Source: JAFGPL01 sp963781805 (GTDB lineage: Bacteria; Bacteroidota; Bacteroidia; Bacteroidales; UBA10428). Taken from it: a stretch of 64,000 bases of DNA. The notes under the pieces were generated by a model that was not told the DNA's origin, searched no databases, and saw nothing but the letters and a program-made list of their open reading frames with translations. The DNA lies in contig CAWAHF010000004.1 in NCBI GenBank assembly GCA_963781805.1, positions 3,720,001 to 3,784,000 on the forward strand, written 5' to 3'. Position 1 is the first letter of the stretch. Each line of letters opens with the position of its first letter. A program made the position numbers and the translations under genes. Positions 28,086 to 37,824 of the stretch are shown in pieces.

Positions 28086-29669
28086 ATGATAAAAAGAATT
28101 CACAAACACATTACCCTTATATGGAATGAGAATCCTCTTGTTTTGATTCTTACCATCGCAATTGTTCTCAGGTTGGTTTCCGTGATTTTCTCAAAAGGCT
28201 ATGAAATGCATGATGATCATTTCCTGATTATTGAGGCGCCTCAATCATGGGTGGATGGAAGGGATTACAACAACTGGCTTCCATGGAACCAGTCTAATCC
28301 TGAGCCGACAGGGCATAGTTTTTTTTATATAGGTTTTCATTTTTTGTTCTTCTATGCGCTTAAGATTTTTGGAATAACAAATCCACAAATTAAAATGTTG
28401 CTGGTTCGGTTGATCCATGCATTGTTTTCATTACTAATTGTATCGTTGGGTTACCGGATAACCGAAAAATTGTCTGACCGGAAATCCGCAAAAATAGTGG
28501 GACTTTTACTTGCCTCGTATTGGTTTATGCCATTTTTCAGCGTACGCAATCTTGTGGAAATTGTCTGTATCCCTTTTCTAATGCTTGGATTATGGATGAT
28601 ATTAAATGCAGATACCCGAAGGCATCTGTTGCGTTGGATATTCTTTGCCGGATTTGTTTCCGGAATGGCTTTTTCCGTGCGTTATCAGACATCCGTGTTT
28701 CTTGCAGGAATAGGGTTGGCGCTATTATTGAAAAAACAGATATGGCAGGCAGTTGCTTTTGGGTTCGGAGTTATGCTTTCTGTGATTGTATTTCAGGGAA
28801 TCATTGATTTCATCATCTGGGGATATCCTTTTGCGGAATTCCTTGCTTATTCGGCATATAACGTCAGACACCAGTATGATTTTATAACCGGCGGGTGGTA
28901 TAATTATCTCGGCGTCATTTGCGGAATGTTGATTCCCCCATTTAGCCTCTTATTATTTTGGGGATTTCTTCGCACCTGGAAAAAACATCTTTTAGTATTT
29001 TTACCAACTATTATTTTTCTGGTTCTTCACTCCTTATATCCCAACAAACAGGAACGCTTCATATTTCCTATCATTCCTTTTATTATCCTTCTTGGGGTTA
29101 TAGGGTGGAATGAATTTTATGAAAAGTCAAAATTTTGGCATAAGCAGAAACTAATCTATAGTATCATTTTAATCTTGTTCTGGGTTATTAACACAGCGGG
29201 CCTGGTTCTATTTACTGCTTCCTATGCAAAAAAAGCAAGAGTTGAAACAATGAGCTATTTATCATCCTATAAAAATATCAACTTCATCTTAATTGACGAT
29301 TCAAACCGATCGAGTGCGACAATGCTCCCCAGGTACTATTTAAACCAGTGGCCATCATTTTATGTGTATCCGAAACCCGTTCAGGAAAATTATAATTGTA
29401 CCGAAATTTCTAAACCCGGAGAACAGTTTTTTAAAGTCGATAACCTCGAATGTCTGAATCGGATTAGAACCGATTCGCTTCCTGATTTTGTTATTTTTAT
29501 TGATGAAGTAAATTTGAAGGATCGGCTTGCTAAAATATCGGAATATATACCGAATCTAGAATTCATTAAGAGAATTGATCCCGGCTTCAGAGATAAAGTG
29601 ATGCATTCAATAAACAAGGTCAATTACAATGTTCCCATTTATATTTATAAAACCCCTTATTATAAATAA
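28086..29669 (+). CDS. Membrane mannosyltransferase-like protein (GT22/Alg9-like)
   Basis: From 28086 the protein has 527 residues with ten or so hydrophobic helices. The first loop has YEMHDDHFLIIEAPQSW, the position of the acidic catalytic motif of GT-C enzymes; AFSVRYQTSVFLAG and NKQERFIFPIIPF match blocks of the Alg9/PIG-B family (GT22). It probably moves mannose or another sugar from a polyprenyl-phosphate donor to an envelope glycan or glycoprotein. The last ~130 residues are soluble. The start is set by the promoter at 28029-28058; an earlier ATG at 28026 lies before it. Donor and acceptor are not known. Confidence 0.75.
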   Translation: MIKRIHKHITLIWNENPLVLILTIAIVLRLVSVIFSKGYEMHDDHFLIIEAPQSWVDGRDYNNWLPWNQSNPEPTGHSFFYIGFHFLFFYALKIFGITNPQIKMLLVRLIHALFSLLIVSLGYRITEKLSDRKSAKIVGLLLASYWFMPFFSVRNLVEIVCIPFLMLGLWMILNADTRRHLLRWIFFAGFVSGMAFSVRYQTSVFLAGIGLALLLKKQIWQAVAFGFGVMLSVIVFQGIIDFIIWGYPFAEFLAYSAYNVRHQYDFITGGWYNYLGVICGMLIPPFSLLLFWGFLRTWKKHLLVFLPTIIFLVLHSLYPNKQERFIFPIIPFIILLGVIGWNEFYEKSKFWHKQKLIYSIILILFWVINTAGLVLFTASYAKKARVETMSYLSSYKNINFILIDDSNRSSATMLPRYYLNQWPSFYVYPKPVQENYNCTEISKPGEQFFKVDNLECLNRIRTDSLPDFVIFIDEVNLKDRLAKISEYIPNLEFIKRIDPGFRDKVMHSINKVNYNVPIYIYKTPYYK

Positions 29670-29706
29670 TTTATTCTGCTCAACTTAATAATCGCATTAA
29701 AGTTTA

Positions 29707-29714
29707 TATTTTTG
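29707..29714 (+). promoter_or_regulatory. -7 box upstream of glnS
   Basis: TATTTTTG at 29707-29714 with TTA (one base off TTG) at 29685-29687, spacing 19 nt. It lies about 60 nt before the glnS start. Confidence 0.5.
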
Positions 29715-29773
29715 GCTTTTAAATTTAGCTGCCGGGCAATATTCTATAATTAACTTAAATTAAAGCTTTTCTT

Positions 29774-31477
29774 ATGAGCAATGAAGCTGAAAATAAAAAC
29801 CTGCATTTTATCGAAGAAATCGTTGAAGGAGATATCAAAACGCAAAAGCACGGAGGTAAGGTATTGACCCGGTTTCCCCCGGAACCGAACGGATATCTCC
29901 ATATTGGCCATGCCAAATCGATCTGCCTGAATTTCGGACTTGCAAAAAAATTTAACGGGAAATGCAATCTCCGGTTCGATGATACCAATCCGGTAGCGGA
30001 AGATGTGGAATATGTGGATTCAATTAAGGAAGACATCCGGTGGCTGGGATTCGACTGGGAAGACCGGGAGTTTTTTGCATCCGATTATTTCGGGCAGCTC
30101 TATGAATGGGCAATTTTGTTGATTAAAAAAGGACTTGCCTATGTGGATGATTGCAGCGCCGAAGAAGTATCCGAATCGAGAGGTACCCCCACAAGACCGG
30201 GCAAAGAGAGTCCGTTCAGAAACCGATCGGTGGAAGAAAATCTTGATTTATTCAACAAAATGTTTAAAGGTGATTTTCCTGATGGGACAAAAGTATTGCG
30301 GGCAAAAACCGGCATGTCATCTCCCAATATGCATATGCGCGATCCGGTGATGTACCGGATTAAACATGCCCATCATCATCGCACGGGCAATAGTTGGTGT
30401 ATTTATCCCATGTATGACTATGCTCACGGACAATCTGACTTTATTGAAGGAATAACGCATTCCATCTGTACACTTGAATTCGAAGTACATCGTCCGCTGT
30501 ATGACTGGTTTCTTGACAATATAATTGATGATCCAAAAATCAACCTTTCCAGAACAAGGCAATATGAGTTTGCACGTTTGAATCTCAACTATACCGTGAT
30601 GAGTAAACGTATGCTGCTCAAACTGGTTAAGGAGAAGTATGTCAACGGGTGGGACGATCCACGGATGCCGACTATTTCGGGGTTGCGAAGAAGAGGTTAT
30701 ACCCCCGAATCCATCAGGGATTTTGCCGAAAGAGTGGGTGTTGCCAAACGCGAAAATATAATTGATATGGGATTATTGGAATTTTGTATTCGCGAGGATC
30801 TGAACAAAAAAGCCGGGAGGTTGCTTGCCGTCATTAATCCCCTGAAAGTTGTGATTGAAAACTATCCGGAAGATCAGACGGAAGAACTTGATGCGATAAA
30901 TAATCCCGAAGATGAAAGCATGGGAACCCGTAAAGTACCTTTTTCACGGGTTTTATATATTGAACGGGAAGACTTTATGGAAGAACCCCCGAAAAAATTC
31001 TTCAGGTTATCACCCGGGACTGAAGTTCGTCTGCGATATGCCTATTTTATAAAATGTACTGAGGTTATGAAAGATGCTTCCGGTCGTATTACCGAACTCA
31101 GATGTACCTATGATCCCGAATCAAAAGGAGGAAAATCTCCCGATGGCAGGAAGGTTAAAAGCACGATTCATTGGGTTTCGGAACAACATGCTCTTGAGGC
31201 CGAAATCCGGCTTTACGACAGGCTTTTCATAAATGAAAATCCTGCTGATACCGTAGAAGGAAAAACCTTCATCGACAATCTTAATCCTGATTCACTTAAA
31301 ACAGTTACCGGATATTTGGAACCTAATGCTAAAGGTGCAAAACCGTTAGATAAATTTCAGTTTGAACGGCTGGGTTATTTCTGTCTTGATCCAGATTCTG
31401 AACCAGGCAAACTGATTTTTAACCGCACTGTCACGTTAAGGGACTCCTGGGCTAAAATTTCATCCAAAGAAAATTAA
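29774..31477 (+). CDS. glnS: Glutaminyl-tRNA synthetase
   Basis: A 567-residue class I synthetase: RFPPEPNGYLHIGHAKSICL (HIGH motif near 37-40), YDYAHGQSDFIEGITHSICT and the KMSKS equivalent VMSKRML, followed by the two beta-barrel anticodon domains (FFRLSPGTEVRLRYAYFIKC; LDKFQFERLGYFCLDPDS). It charges tRNA-Gln directly, so this organism need not use the amidotransferase route for Gln. Length is typical. The waaA start is 1 bp after its stop, so both are translated from one message. Confidence 0.96.
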   Translation: MSNEAENKNLHFIEEIVEGDIKTQKHGGKVLTRFPPEPNGYLHIGHAKSICLNFGLAKKFNGKCNLRFDDTNPVAEDVEYVDSIKEDIRWLGFDWEDREFFASDYFGQLYEWAILLIKKGLAYVDDCSAEEVSESRGTPTRPGKESPFRNRSVEENLDLFNKMFKGDFPDGTKVLRAKTGMSSPNMHMRDPVMYRIKHAHHHRTGNSWCIYPMYDYAHGQSDFIEGITHSICTLEFEVHRPLYDWFLDNIIDDPKINLSRTRQYEFARLNLNYTVMSKRMLLKLVKEKYVNGWDDPRMPTISGLRRRGYTPESIRDFAERVGVAKRENIIDMGLLEFCIREDLNKKAGRLLAVINPLKVVIENYPEDQTEELDAINNPEDESMGTRKVPFSRVLYIEREDFMEEPPKKFFRLSPGTEVRLRYAYFIKCTEVMKDASGRITELRCTYDPESKGGKSPDGRKVKSTIHWVSEQHALEAEIRLYDRLFINENPADTVEGKTFIDNLNPDSLKTVTGYLEPNAKGAKPLDKFQFERLGYFCLDPDSEPGKLIFNRTVTLRDSWAKISSKEN

Positions 31478-31478
31478 G

Positions 31479-32714
31479 ATGAGGTACATTTATTCCTGCG
31501 GCATACGGATTTATTACCTGGGAATTCTGGCTGCCTCATTATTTAATAAAAAGGCGAAACAATGGTTGGCAGGAAGAAAAGGCCTTATAAAAAAAATAGC
31601 TCAAACTATTGATCAGGGAAATCAGATTATTTGGTTTCATGCCGCCTCGCTCGGAGAATTTGAGCAGGGAAGACCGGTAATGGAAGCCATCCGGAAAGAT
31701 TATCCCGATTATAAACTTCTGGTTACTTTTTTCTCGCCCTCAGGGTATGAAATACGAAAAAATTACTCCGGAGCCGATTATATCTTTTATTTGCCGTTGG
31801 ATACAGCAAGGAATGCATCAAAATTTATTGAAATTGTTCAACCGGTAAAGGTTTTCTTTGTCAAATATGAATATTGGTATCATTACCTTAAAATTTTGCA
31901 TCAGAAAAAGATGCCGGTATATCTAATTTCAGCCATATTCAGAAGCAACCAGGTATTTTTCAGATGGTATGGTGGTTGGTACAGGAAAATGCCGGGATAT
32001 TTCAATCACATTTTTGTGCAGAATGATGATTCTTTAAATCTTCTTAAAAAATACGGCATTACACATACCAGCAAATCCGGGGATACACGATTTGACAGGG
32101 TGGCAGAAATTTCACGGCAGACCAGAACAATAGCTGTAGTTGAAAAATTCTGTAATTCCAAAACAACGGTTATTTGCGGTAGTACCTGGGAGAAAGATGA
32201 GGAAATTTTGCTAAAGTATATCAATCAGTCAGAGGATGCACTCAAATTTATTATTGCACCTCACGAAATTCATGAATCTCATATTCAGAGAATAATATCG
32301 GGACTCGAAAAACCTTATATTCTCTATTCAGAAGCAACTGCAGTAAATGTGACCGGCAAACAGGTTTTAATTATCAACAACATCGGGATGCTTTCTTCAC
32401 TTTACAAGTACGGTCAATGTGCATATATCGGCGGGGGATTCGGTGTCGGGATTCATAATATTCTCGAAGCAGCAGCATTTCATTTGCCAGTGGTTTTTGG
32501 ACCCAACTACCACAAATTCAGGGAAGCAGTAGACCTAATCCAATTGAAAGGGGCTTTCTGTATTCATGATTTTTCCGAATTGTCCACGGTTTTTAATAGT
32601 TTTCTGGGGAATGAAGAGAAAAGATTGAAAGCCGGAAATATTGCCGGTAAATATGTCGCCGATAACCAGGGTGCAACATCTGAGATCATGAACAGAGTTT
32701 TTAAAAGCAACTAA
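31479..32714 (+). CDS. waaA: 3-deoxy-D-manno-octulosonic acid (Kdo) transferase
   Basis: A 411-residue GT30 enzyme: an N-terminal membrane segment (YSCGIRIYYLGILAASLF), IIWFHAASLGEFEQGRPVME (catalytic Glu region), LVTFFSPSGYE, VKYEYWYHYL, and in the second domain GGGFGVGIHNILEAAAF with PVVFGPNYHKF. It adds Kdo to lipid A on the cytoplasmic face of the inner membrane. It starts 1 bp after glnS. Together with lptB it confirms an LPS-bearing Gram-negative cell. Confidence 0.95.
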   Translation: MRYIYSCGIRIYYLGILAASLFNKKAKQWLAGRKGLIKKIAQTIDQGNQIIWFHAASLGEFEQGRPVMEAIRKDYPDYKLLVTFFSPSGYEIRKNYSGADYIFYLPLDTARNASKFIEIVQPVKVFFVKYEYWYHYLKILHQKKMPVYLISAIFRSNQVFFRWYGGWYRKMPGYFNHIFVQNDDSLNLLKKYGITHTSKSGDTRFDRVAEISRQTRTIAVVEKFCNSKTTVICGSTWEKDEEILLKYINQSEDALKFIIAPHEIHESHIQRIISGLEKPYILYSEATAVNVTGKQVLIINNIGMLSSLYKYGQCAYIGGGFGVGIHNILEAAAFHLPVVFGPNYHKFREAVDLIQLKGAFCIHDFSELSTVFNSFLGNEEKRLKAGNIAGKYVADNQGATSEIMNRVFKSN

Positions 32715-32734
32715 GAACAGGTTATTCCTGGATT

Positions 32735-33511
32735 ATGAACCTAATTACTGCAAAACATACAGATTATCTTAAGCACAAATTCAATAAACTGGCTGACAGT
32801 TTTCTTTCGGAAGATAAAATTTGCAACGATCATATCGAACTCAAAAGGGAACACACATTTAGTGTTTGCGATGAAATAACTCTTCTTGCGGTGCAGATGG
32901 GACTTTCGCAAGAGAAAATTACGATTGCAAATGTCATTGCTCTATTACATGATATCGGCAGGTTTGAACAGTTTTATACATACCGGACCTTTGATGATTC
33001 CCGTTCTCTGAATCATGCTGAACTTTCTGTCCGAATCATTCAATCTGACGGTTTTCTTGAAGCTATCCCTTCGGACTACCAGGATCTTGTATTTAAATCT
33101 ATTTTAAATCATAATCTACCTTCCCACGATTTTTCGATGGATGACGAAATCACTTTTTTTTCAAAGCTTTTACGTGATGCCGATAAGCTGGATATTTGGA
33201 GGGTGATAACCAACGACGAACTGAGAAATATCATCGAAAAAAAAGATGACAATGAAGATTATGAGATTCCTGACCCCATCTTTCAAAAATATAACCAACG
33301 AAAATTTGTCACCCACAATCAGGCGGCTACAGATAATGACATAAGACTTTTGCGGATAAGCTGGATTTTCGATATAAACTTTAAACAGACATTTAAAGAA
33401 ATAAAGAAAAGAAAACTAATGAATAAGATTTTCAGGTTAGTTCCGGAATCAGCAAGAAAAAAAGAAATTGAAGCCATTGTTTACGGGTATATTGAAGAAA
33501 AAATCGGATAA
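32735..33511 (+). CDS. HD-domain phosphohydrolase
   Basis: A 258-residue protein. The metal-binding HD motif lies in IALLHDIGRFEQF (near 70-82), preceded by REHTFSVCDEITLLA and followed by ILNHNLPSHDF and LLRDADKLDIW, which supply the His and Asp ligands. It probably hydrolyses a nucleotide or phosphoester; the substrate is unknown. It is 20 bp after waaA on the same strand. Confidence 0.85.
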   Translation: MNLITAKHTDYLKHKFNKLADSFLSEDKICNDHIELKREHTFSVCDEITLLAVQMGLSQEKITIANVIALLHDIGRFEQFYTYRTFDDSRSLNHAELSVRIIQSDGFLEAIPSDYQDLVFKSILNHNLPSHDFSMDDEITFFSKLLRDADKLDIWRVITNDELRNIIEKKDDNEDYEIPDPIFQKYNQRKFVTHNQAATDNDIRLLRISWIFDINFKQTFKEIKKRKLMNKIFRLVPESARKKEIEAIVYGYIEEKIG

Positions 33512-33847
33512 TTTATTATTTTTTTACCATTTACATATCCATGTCGTTTAGTTAAGGAAATAGGATTCGGCTCCGCTCAGCCTGACCCATGATTATGTTT
33601 ATCACACTGAACGGAGTCGAAGTGTTTCTTTTTAGTTTGTAGGCTTAATTAAACAACATTGATTTACATATTCCAAAGGGGCCTTTCCTCCTTTTTCAAA
33701 AGGGGGTTGGGGGATTTCCCTCTTTTACAAATGAGTCAGTCAAACCAAATTAGCATTCTGAATCCCCTAAATCCCCCCGACAGTGAGATTTTAGGTATCA
33801 AAACCGGCATCTGGTATTTGATTATTTCTTCTGCTTTTCTAAATATT
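33512..33847. other. Intergenic region with MITE-like element and degenerate G/C-run repeats
   Basis: It contains the inverted-repeat element at 33541-33659 and, at about 33675-33785, relics of the C5/G5 repeat family (CTTTTTCAAAAGGGGG, TAAATCCCCCCGACAG). No gene is credible. Confidence 0.6.
33541..33659. mobile_element. MITE-like element, copy A
   Basis: A 119-bp sequence with 16-bp terminal inverted repeats: ATGTCGTTTAGTTAAG (33541-33556) and CTTAATTAAACAACAT (33644-33659), 14 of 16 pairing. Inside is a second imperfect inverted repeat (TTCGGCTCCGCTCAGCCTGA against CACTGAACGGAGTCGAA). The same termini bound a second element at 48149-48327. No coding capacity. Confidence 0.7.
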
Positions 33848-34597
33848 TTAATTAAATCCAAAACCAATTGCTGCTTTAAGTCTGATACCAAACTGGAAGT
33901 CATTTCTTTTTTGTGATGCATTATAATCATACCCAAGAAAAGGAGCAAAATCAATAAGCAGATATTTATTTATTCTTGTATTTATTCCCCACGATAAAGT
34001 TATACCCGGATTGAAAATAAACTGTGAATCTTTGCTTGGTTCGCTGCCATTTACTGGGAAAGGCAAATATTCAGTAACTGCATATCTAAATCCATAAATA
34101 GAGACTCCCAAATAGTTACCCATAAAATTATTAGCGCTGTAATTGTAATTTATTTCTTTGTTTTTATTATAGAAGTATCTTACCATAATGCCAGTATTGT
34201 AACTAAATCCTTTATAGTAGTCTCCATTTTTTTGATAATAAAATGTATTGGAAATTCCAGCTGCCCAGGCTTGACTAATTTTACGTTCATAGCTGAACCC
34301 TGTTGTAATTGCGAAAGCAGAGTTTCCCCTTGTTGTAACTGCCTCAAAAATATTGGAGCCTTCGCCATAACTATAATTCAAACCAACCAAATCTAAAGTT
34401 AGCAAGTTCTTTTCCTCAATGAGGTTGTAGTTCAAATATTTATATTTAAGTTTATAATTATAATCCGAAGAATCTTTTAGTTCTTCTGAATATTCTATTT
34501 TAACCGTATCGGTTTGTGCATAAAGATTGCTTTTAGAGATATTCATTAAAATCGCAATACCGGATAGGATCAAAATCGTAAATAATTTATTTTTCAT
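33848..34597 (-). CDS. Probable outer-membrane beta-barrel protein of the sigma-factor operon
   Basis: A 249-residue protein with a signal peptide (LFTILILSGIAILMNIS ... YAQ) and alternating aromatic/polar strands (AITTGFSYERKISQAWAAGI; FNPGITLSWGINTRINKYLL; FQFGIRLKAAIGFGFN), ending in a C-terminal Phe-rich strand as outer-membrane barrels do. The exact family was not recognised. It overlaps the preceding gene by 4 bp, so it is translationally coupled and the last gene of the ECF sigma operon. Confidence 0.7.
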   Translation of the reverse strand: MKNKLFTILILSGIAILMNISKSNLYAQTDTVKIEYSEELKDSSDYNYKLKYKYLNYNLIEEKNLLTLDLVGLNYSYGEGSNIFEAVTTRGNSAFAITTGFSYERKISQAWAAGISNTFYYQKNGDYYKGFSYNTGIMVRYFYNKNKEINYNYSANNFMGNYLGVSIYGFRYAVTEYLPFPVNGSEPSKDSQFIFNPGITLSWGINTRINKYLLIDFAPFLGYDYNASQKRNDFQFGIRLKAAIGFGFN

Positions 34598-35481
34598 TGG
34601 TTGGGAGTATTAATATGAATTGGACAATACGTTGTTTCAATATGAATGTATGGGTTTGAAGAATTTGTATTCATTTCAAACCTTGATATTCTGGCTTCTT
34701 TCTTTATTTTGCTATTATAATTTCCAGGAAGATTAAGATTAGAACTTTGCGTAACAAGGTTATAAGAATATTTTTTAAAATTTCCGACTTCAACTCCAAT
34801 CTCAGTTCTGGTTGATTTTACCTGAAGCTTTTTAAGATTTTCTCCGGCATCAAAGTTGATATTTCCATAATTTGAAGCAATTTCATATGCTCCGGATGCA
34901 TTTACAAAAGACAGTTCCGAATTCACTGCATTGCATATCACCAACGCCTGAATATTGGTAATCCGGGTATCTGCATAATACAGGTTGAGATTTAACTTAC
35001 CTGTTATGGCTTTCATATTGACCTGTCCGAAGGAGTTGTGTATATCTGCCTGAACAAATGAGTTTTCAATAATTACATCTCCGTAAAGATTCTCAATCTT
35101 AATTATTGAATTATCCGGTATCCATACATTATATTTTACACTAAGGTTGCTGGTGATCTGGGCATTCTTATCCGATTGAAATATATTGGACATTGAAATG
35201 CTTTCGCCGGATTTATCCAGATTATAATTAATAAATTTTAAATCCTCTTCAGCTTTCTCCTTTTTCGGATTTCGGGCAATAAGCTGAATCTCAATTTTTA
35301 CCGATTTATTTTTCCAGCTATTTATGCTGATATCGGATTTTTCACCCTTAATTTTCACTTCGGGTTTTGAAGTTGTTTGGTATTCTTTGCTGATCGTTTT
35401 TGTAACAACATAAATCTTCTGTTGTGGAAAGGAAGATACAAAACAGGCCAGAAAAATAATTGTTAAGAAATGTCTCTTCAT
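34594..35481 (-). CDS. DUF4097-like secreted beta-helix protein
   Basis: A 295-residue protein with a signal peptide (MKRHFLTIIFLACFVSSFP). The body has short repeated beta turns (NLYGDVIIENSFVQADIHNS; ITGKLNLNLYYADTRITNIQ; ASNYGNINFDAGENL), the pattern of DUF4097/DUF4098 putative adhesin-like beta-helix proteins common downstream of Bacteroidota ECF sigma factors. Role unknown, probably envelope. It overlaps both neighbours by 4 bp. Confidence 0.75.
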   Translation of the reverse strand: MKRHFLTIIFLACFVSSFPQQKIYVVTKTISKEYQTTSKPEVKIKGEKSDISINSWKNKSVKIEIQLIARNPKKEKAEEDLKFINYNLDKSGESISMSNIFQSDKNAQITSNLSVKYNVWIPDNSIIKIENLYGDVIIENSFVQADIHNSFGQVNMKAITGKLNLNLYYADTRITNIQALVICNAVNSELSFVNASGAYEIASNYGNINFDAGENLKKLQVKSTRTEIGVEVGNFKKYSYNLVTQSSNLNLPGNYNSKIKKEARISRFEMNTNSSNPYIHIETTYCPIHINTPNQ

Positions 35482-36083
35482 GTGCGTACTATTTTAAGTA
35501 ATTCCTTAACCAGTCCTGCTTTCTGATTCTCCATAGCAATAAGAGATTTAACCAGCGAAGGAGAATCACCATATGTAGCGATAATATTCTGAAGATGTTT
35601 TATTTCGGTATCAAGTTGCATAAGCCTGTTCATCTCTGATTCAAACCCCGGATGATTGCATTTATCCATAGAATATGTGCAAAGTTGCTTTAACATATCT
35701 ATCGGATCTTCCCCGTTCGTATTGGGTATGTGTATGAATGATTCTTTCAGTTGGTATTCTTCGCTGATTTCAATGCGGGATGTGTTGGAATATCTTGAAA
35801 TAAATACAACGAAAATCGCCACAGTTGCAGCTATGCTGATGGACCATGTAATCACCTTTCTGATTTTTATACCGGAAATCTTTCTGTTCCTGTTGAGTTG
35901 TTTTTCAATACCTCCCCATAAATCCTGATTATGATTGACGGTGGGAAGATCTTTAATTTTGCTTTTTAATTTTTCATCAAAATCAAGTTCTTCGGATATA
36001 TTGTTCCACAAGCGCTCATCGGGAGAATACTGCGGCAGTTTTCCTGCTATCTTTTTCAGGTGAATGTTAAAATTATTTTTCAT
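35478..36083 (-). CDS. Putative anti-sigma factor
   Basis: A 201-residue protein with a cytoplasmic N-terminal region (about 1-80, with two similar blocks PQYSPDERLWNNISEELDF and NHNQDLWGGIEKQLN), one membrane helix (ITWSISIAATVAIFVVF, about 84-102) and a ~100-residue periplasmic part. Topology and position directly after an ECF sigma gene (11-bp overlap) indicate an anti-sigma factor. No zinc-anti-sigma HxxxCxxC motif was seen, so it is not a ZAS type. Confidence 0.75.
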   Translation of the reverse strand: MKNNFNIHLKKIAGKLPQYSPDERLWNNISEELDFDEKLKSKIKDLPTVNHNQDLWGGIEKQLNRNRKISGIKIRKVITWSISIAATVAIFVVFISRYSNTSRIEISEEYQLKESFIHIPNTNGEDPIDMLKQLCTYSMDKCNHPGFESEMNRLMQLDTEIKHLQNIIATYGDSPSLVKSLIAMENQKAGLVKELLKIVRT

Positions 36084-36600
36084 AGTTGTAGTTCTCCTTC
36101 AGATATTTCCGCAATAGTTTTTTGGCATAATTCAACTGAGATTTTGATGTACCTTCTGATATATCCAGCATCTGAGCCACCTCTTTATGCATATAACCTT
36201 CCACTTCAATCAAAAGAAAAACTGTCCTGTTGCCCGGTGATAAGGATCGGATTGCTTTATCCAAATCTTCGGCGGTAAACTCATCATTAAAATCGTTTTC
36301 TTTCAGATCATGAAAATTTTCAATCATTTCAAACGCTCTTTTAGATTTCAGAAAACGGACAGATTTTCTGACCACAATGGTTTTCATCCAGCTGTAAAGC
36401 GGGCTTTCGTGTCTGAAGTTTTTCAAATCCCTGAATACCTCAATAAAAACATCCTGAAGGATATCATGTGCCTGGTCAAAATCGTTCAATATACGGTATG
36501 CAATGGTAAACATGGGCTTTGAATATTTGTCAAACAGGGCTTTTTGAGCCAATCTGTTATTATTGATACACTCGGCTATGATATGGTTATCTTCAGACAT
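36073..36600 (-). CDS. ECF-type RNA polymerase sigma factor
   Basis: From the ATG at 36600 the protein has 175 residues. Region 2 is FDKYSKPMFTIAYRILNDFDQAHDILQDVFIEVF; region 4 is SLSPGNRTVFLLIEVEGYMHKEVAQMLDISEGTSKSQL, the helix-turn-helix that reads the -35 element. A Met four codons earlier (36612) is possible. It heads a four-gene operon (sigma, anti-sigma, DUF4097-like, barrel) with overlaps of 11, 4 and 4 bp, so it most likely controls its own envelope proteins. The promoter was not identified. Confidence 0.9.
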   Translation of the reverse strand: MSEDNHIIAECINNNRLAQKALFDKYSKPMFTIAYRILNDFDQAHDILQDVFIEVFRDLKNFRHESPLYSWMKTIVVRKSVRFLKSKRAFEMIENFHDLKENDFNDEFTAEDLDKAIRSLSPGNRTVFLLIEVEGYMHKEVAQMLDISEGTSKSQLNYAKKLLRKYLKENYNYEK

Positions 36601-36719
36601 CAAAAAAATCATTACATATAAGGGTACAATTTCAGTAAAATGGTTGGAATTCCAGCATTTTTTTTTGGTTACGGCTTAAATGCCTTTTAATCAATTCTTA
36701 CTTCAACTTTTTAGATAAA

Positions 36720-37715
36720 CTAATACAGATCCCTTACAGCAGGAACTCCCCCTTTAAAAGAGCCAATCCCGGCTATTCTATCGGGAGGGTCGGGGGGGTG
36801 TTTTGAATCAGGGGGAATAACTTGTGTATTTTATATTGGTTTTGGTTATTCTGTAATTAAATTTTGAATTATAGTATATTTCCATGATACAACCCAACCC
36901 CTATCCCCCTTTTTTAAGGGGGAATGGCTTTCGTGAAAGGAAGAAACATTGGATATTATTGAAGTACATAGAATAATAGTTAAAATTATTGTTCAATTTT
37001 AGCAGTGTGAATTCCCCCTTACTAAAGGGGGCGGGGGGTTGTCTCTACCGGTTTTTTATCAAATGTTACACGTTATCTTTTAATCTCTGATAAGATTCTT
37101 TCATTTCTGTGTTTTCGGGATAGATATTTTAATTTTGGATTGTATGTACTCAAGGCACAACCCCCTATCCCCCTTTTTTAAGGGGGAATAACTTGTGTAA
37201 TATTTATTGGCGTTGGTTATTCTGTAATTAAATTTTGAATTATAGTATATTTTTATGATACAACCCTCCGCCTATCCTTAAACTTCGGCGGACAAGCCTG
37301 CCTTTGTTGAAACTTCGGCAGACAAGCCTGATCCCCTTTGTTAAGGGGGAATAGCTTATGAATTATTTATTGGCTTTATTATATTGGCAGATTATATGCT
37401 ACTTCAAAAAATGTTTATCTTATATTTATGTTATAAAATTAAGCATCCTGCTAATCCTTTGCAGCGTTTAACTCCCACTTTGCTAAGGGGGAATGGCATT
37501 CGTGACTGAAATTAACTTTGGATAATATTGAACCTTCCTGAATAATAATTAAGTTTATTGTTTCGTATTTAGCAGCGTGAACTCCCCCTTAATAAAGAGC
37601 CTGTCCCGGCTATTCTGTCGGGAGGGTTGGGGGGTTGTCTCCCCCTTTAAAAGAGCTAATCCCGGCTATTCTGTCGGGAGGGTCGGGGGGTTGTTTATCT
37701 TTGATTTTCTATCCA
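36720..37715 (-). repeat. Reverse-oriented patch of DUF559-derived miniature elements
   Basis: Between the sigma operon and the CoA-binding gene lie about eight C5/G5 hairpin repeats. Read on the minus strand they are the same as the 54.5-63.4 kb array: CCCCCTT...AAGGGGG hairpin, GGGGGTTGT, then TATAATTCAAAATTTAATTA or TACAATCCAAAATTAAAATA, the 5' coding remnant of DUF559. One complete miniature runs from about 37192 down to 37012, with GAGATTAAAAGATAACGTG at its internal junction. Others are cut short or carry the TCCCGACAGAATAGCCGGGA insert. No intact gene. Confidence 0.8.
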
Positions 37716-37824
37716 ACCTTCAATAATCACAATCACATTGTTTATATTTTTTTATCTCTTAATTAACAAATTGAAATTAATTATCGATGTTCATTATTCA
37801 TTAAAAACTGTTTACTCAGAGACT

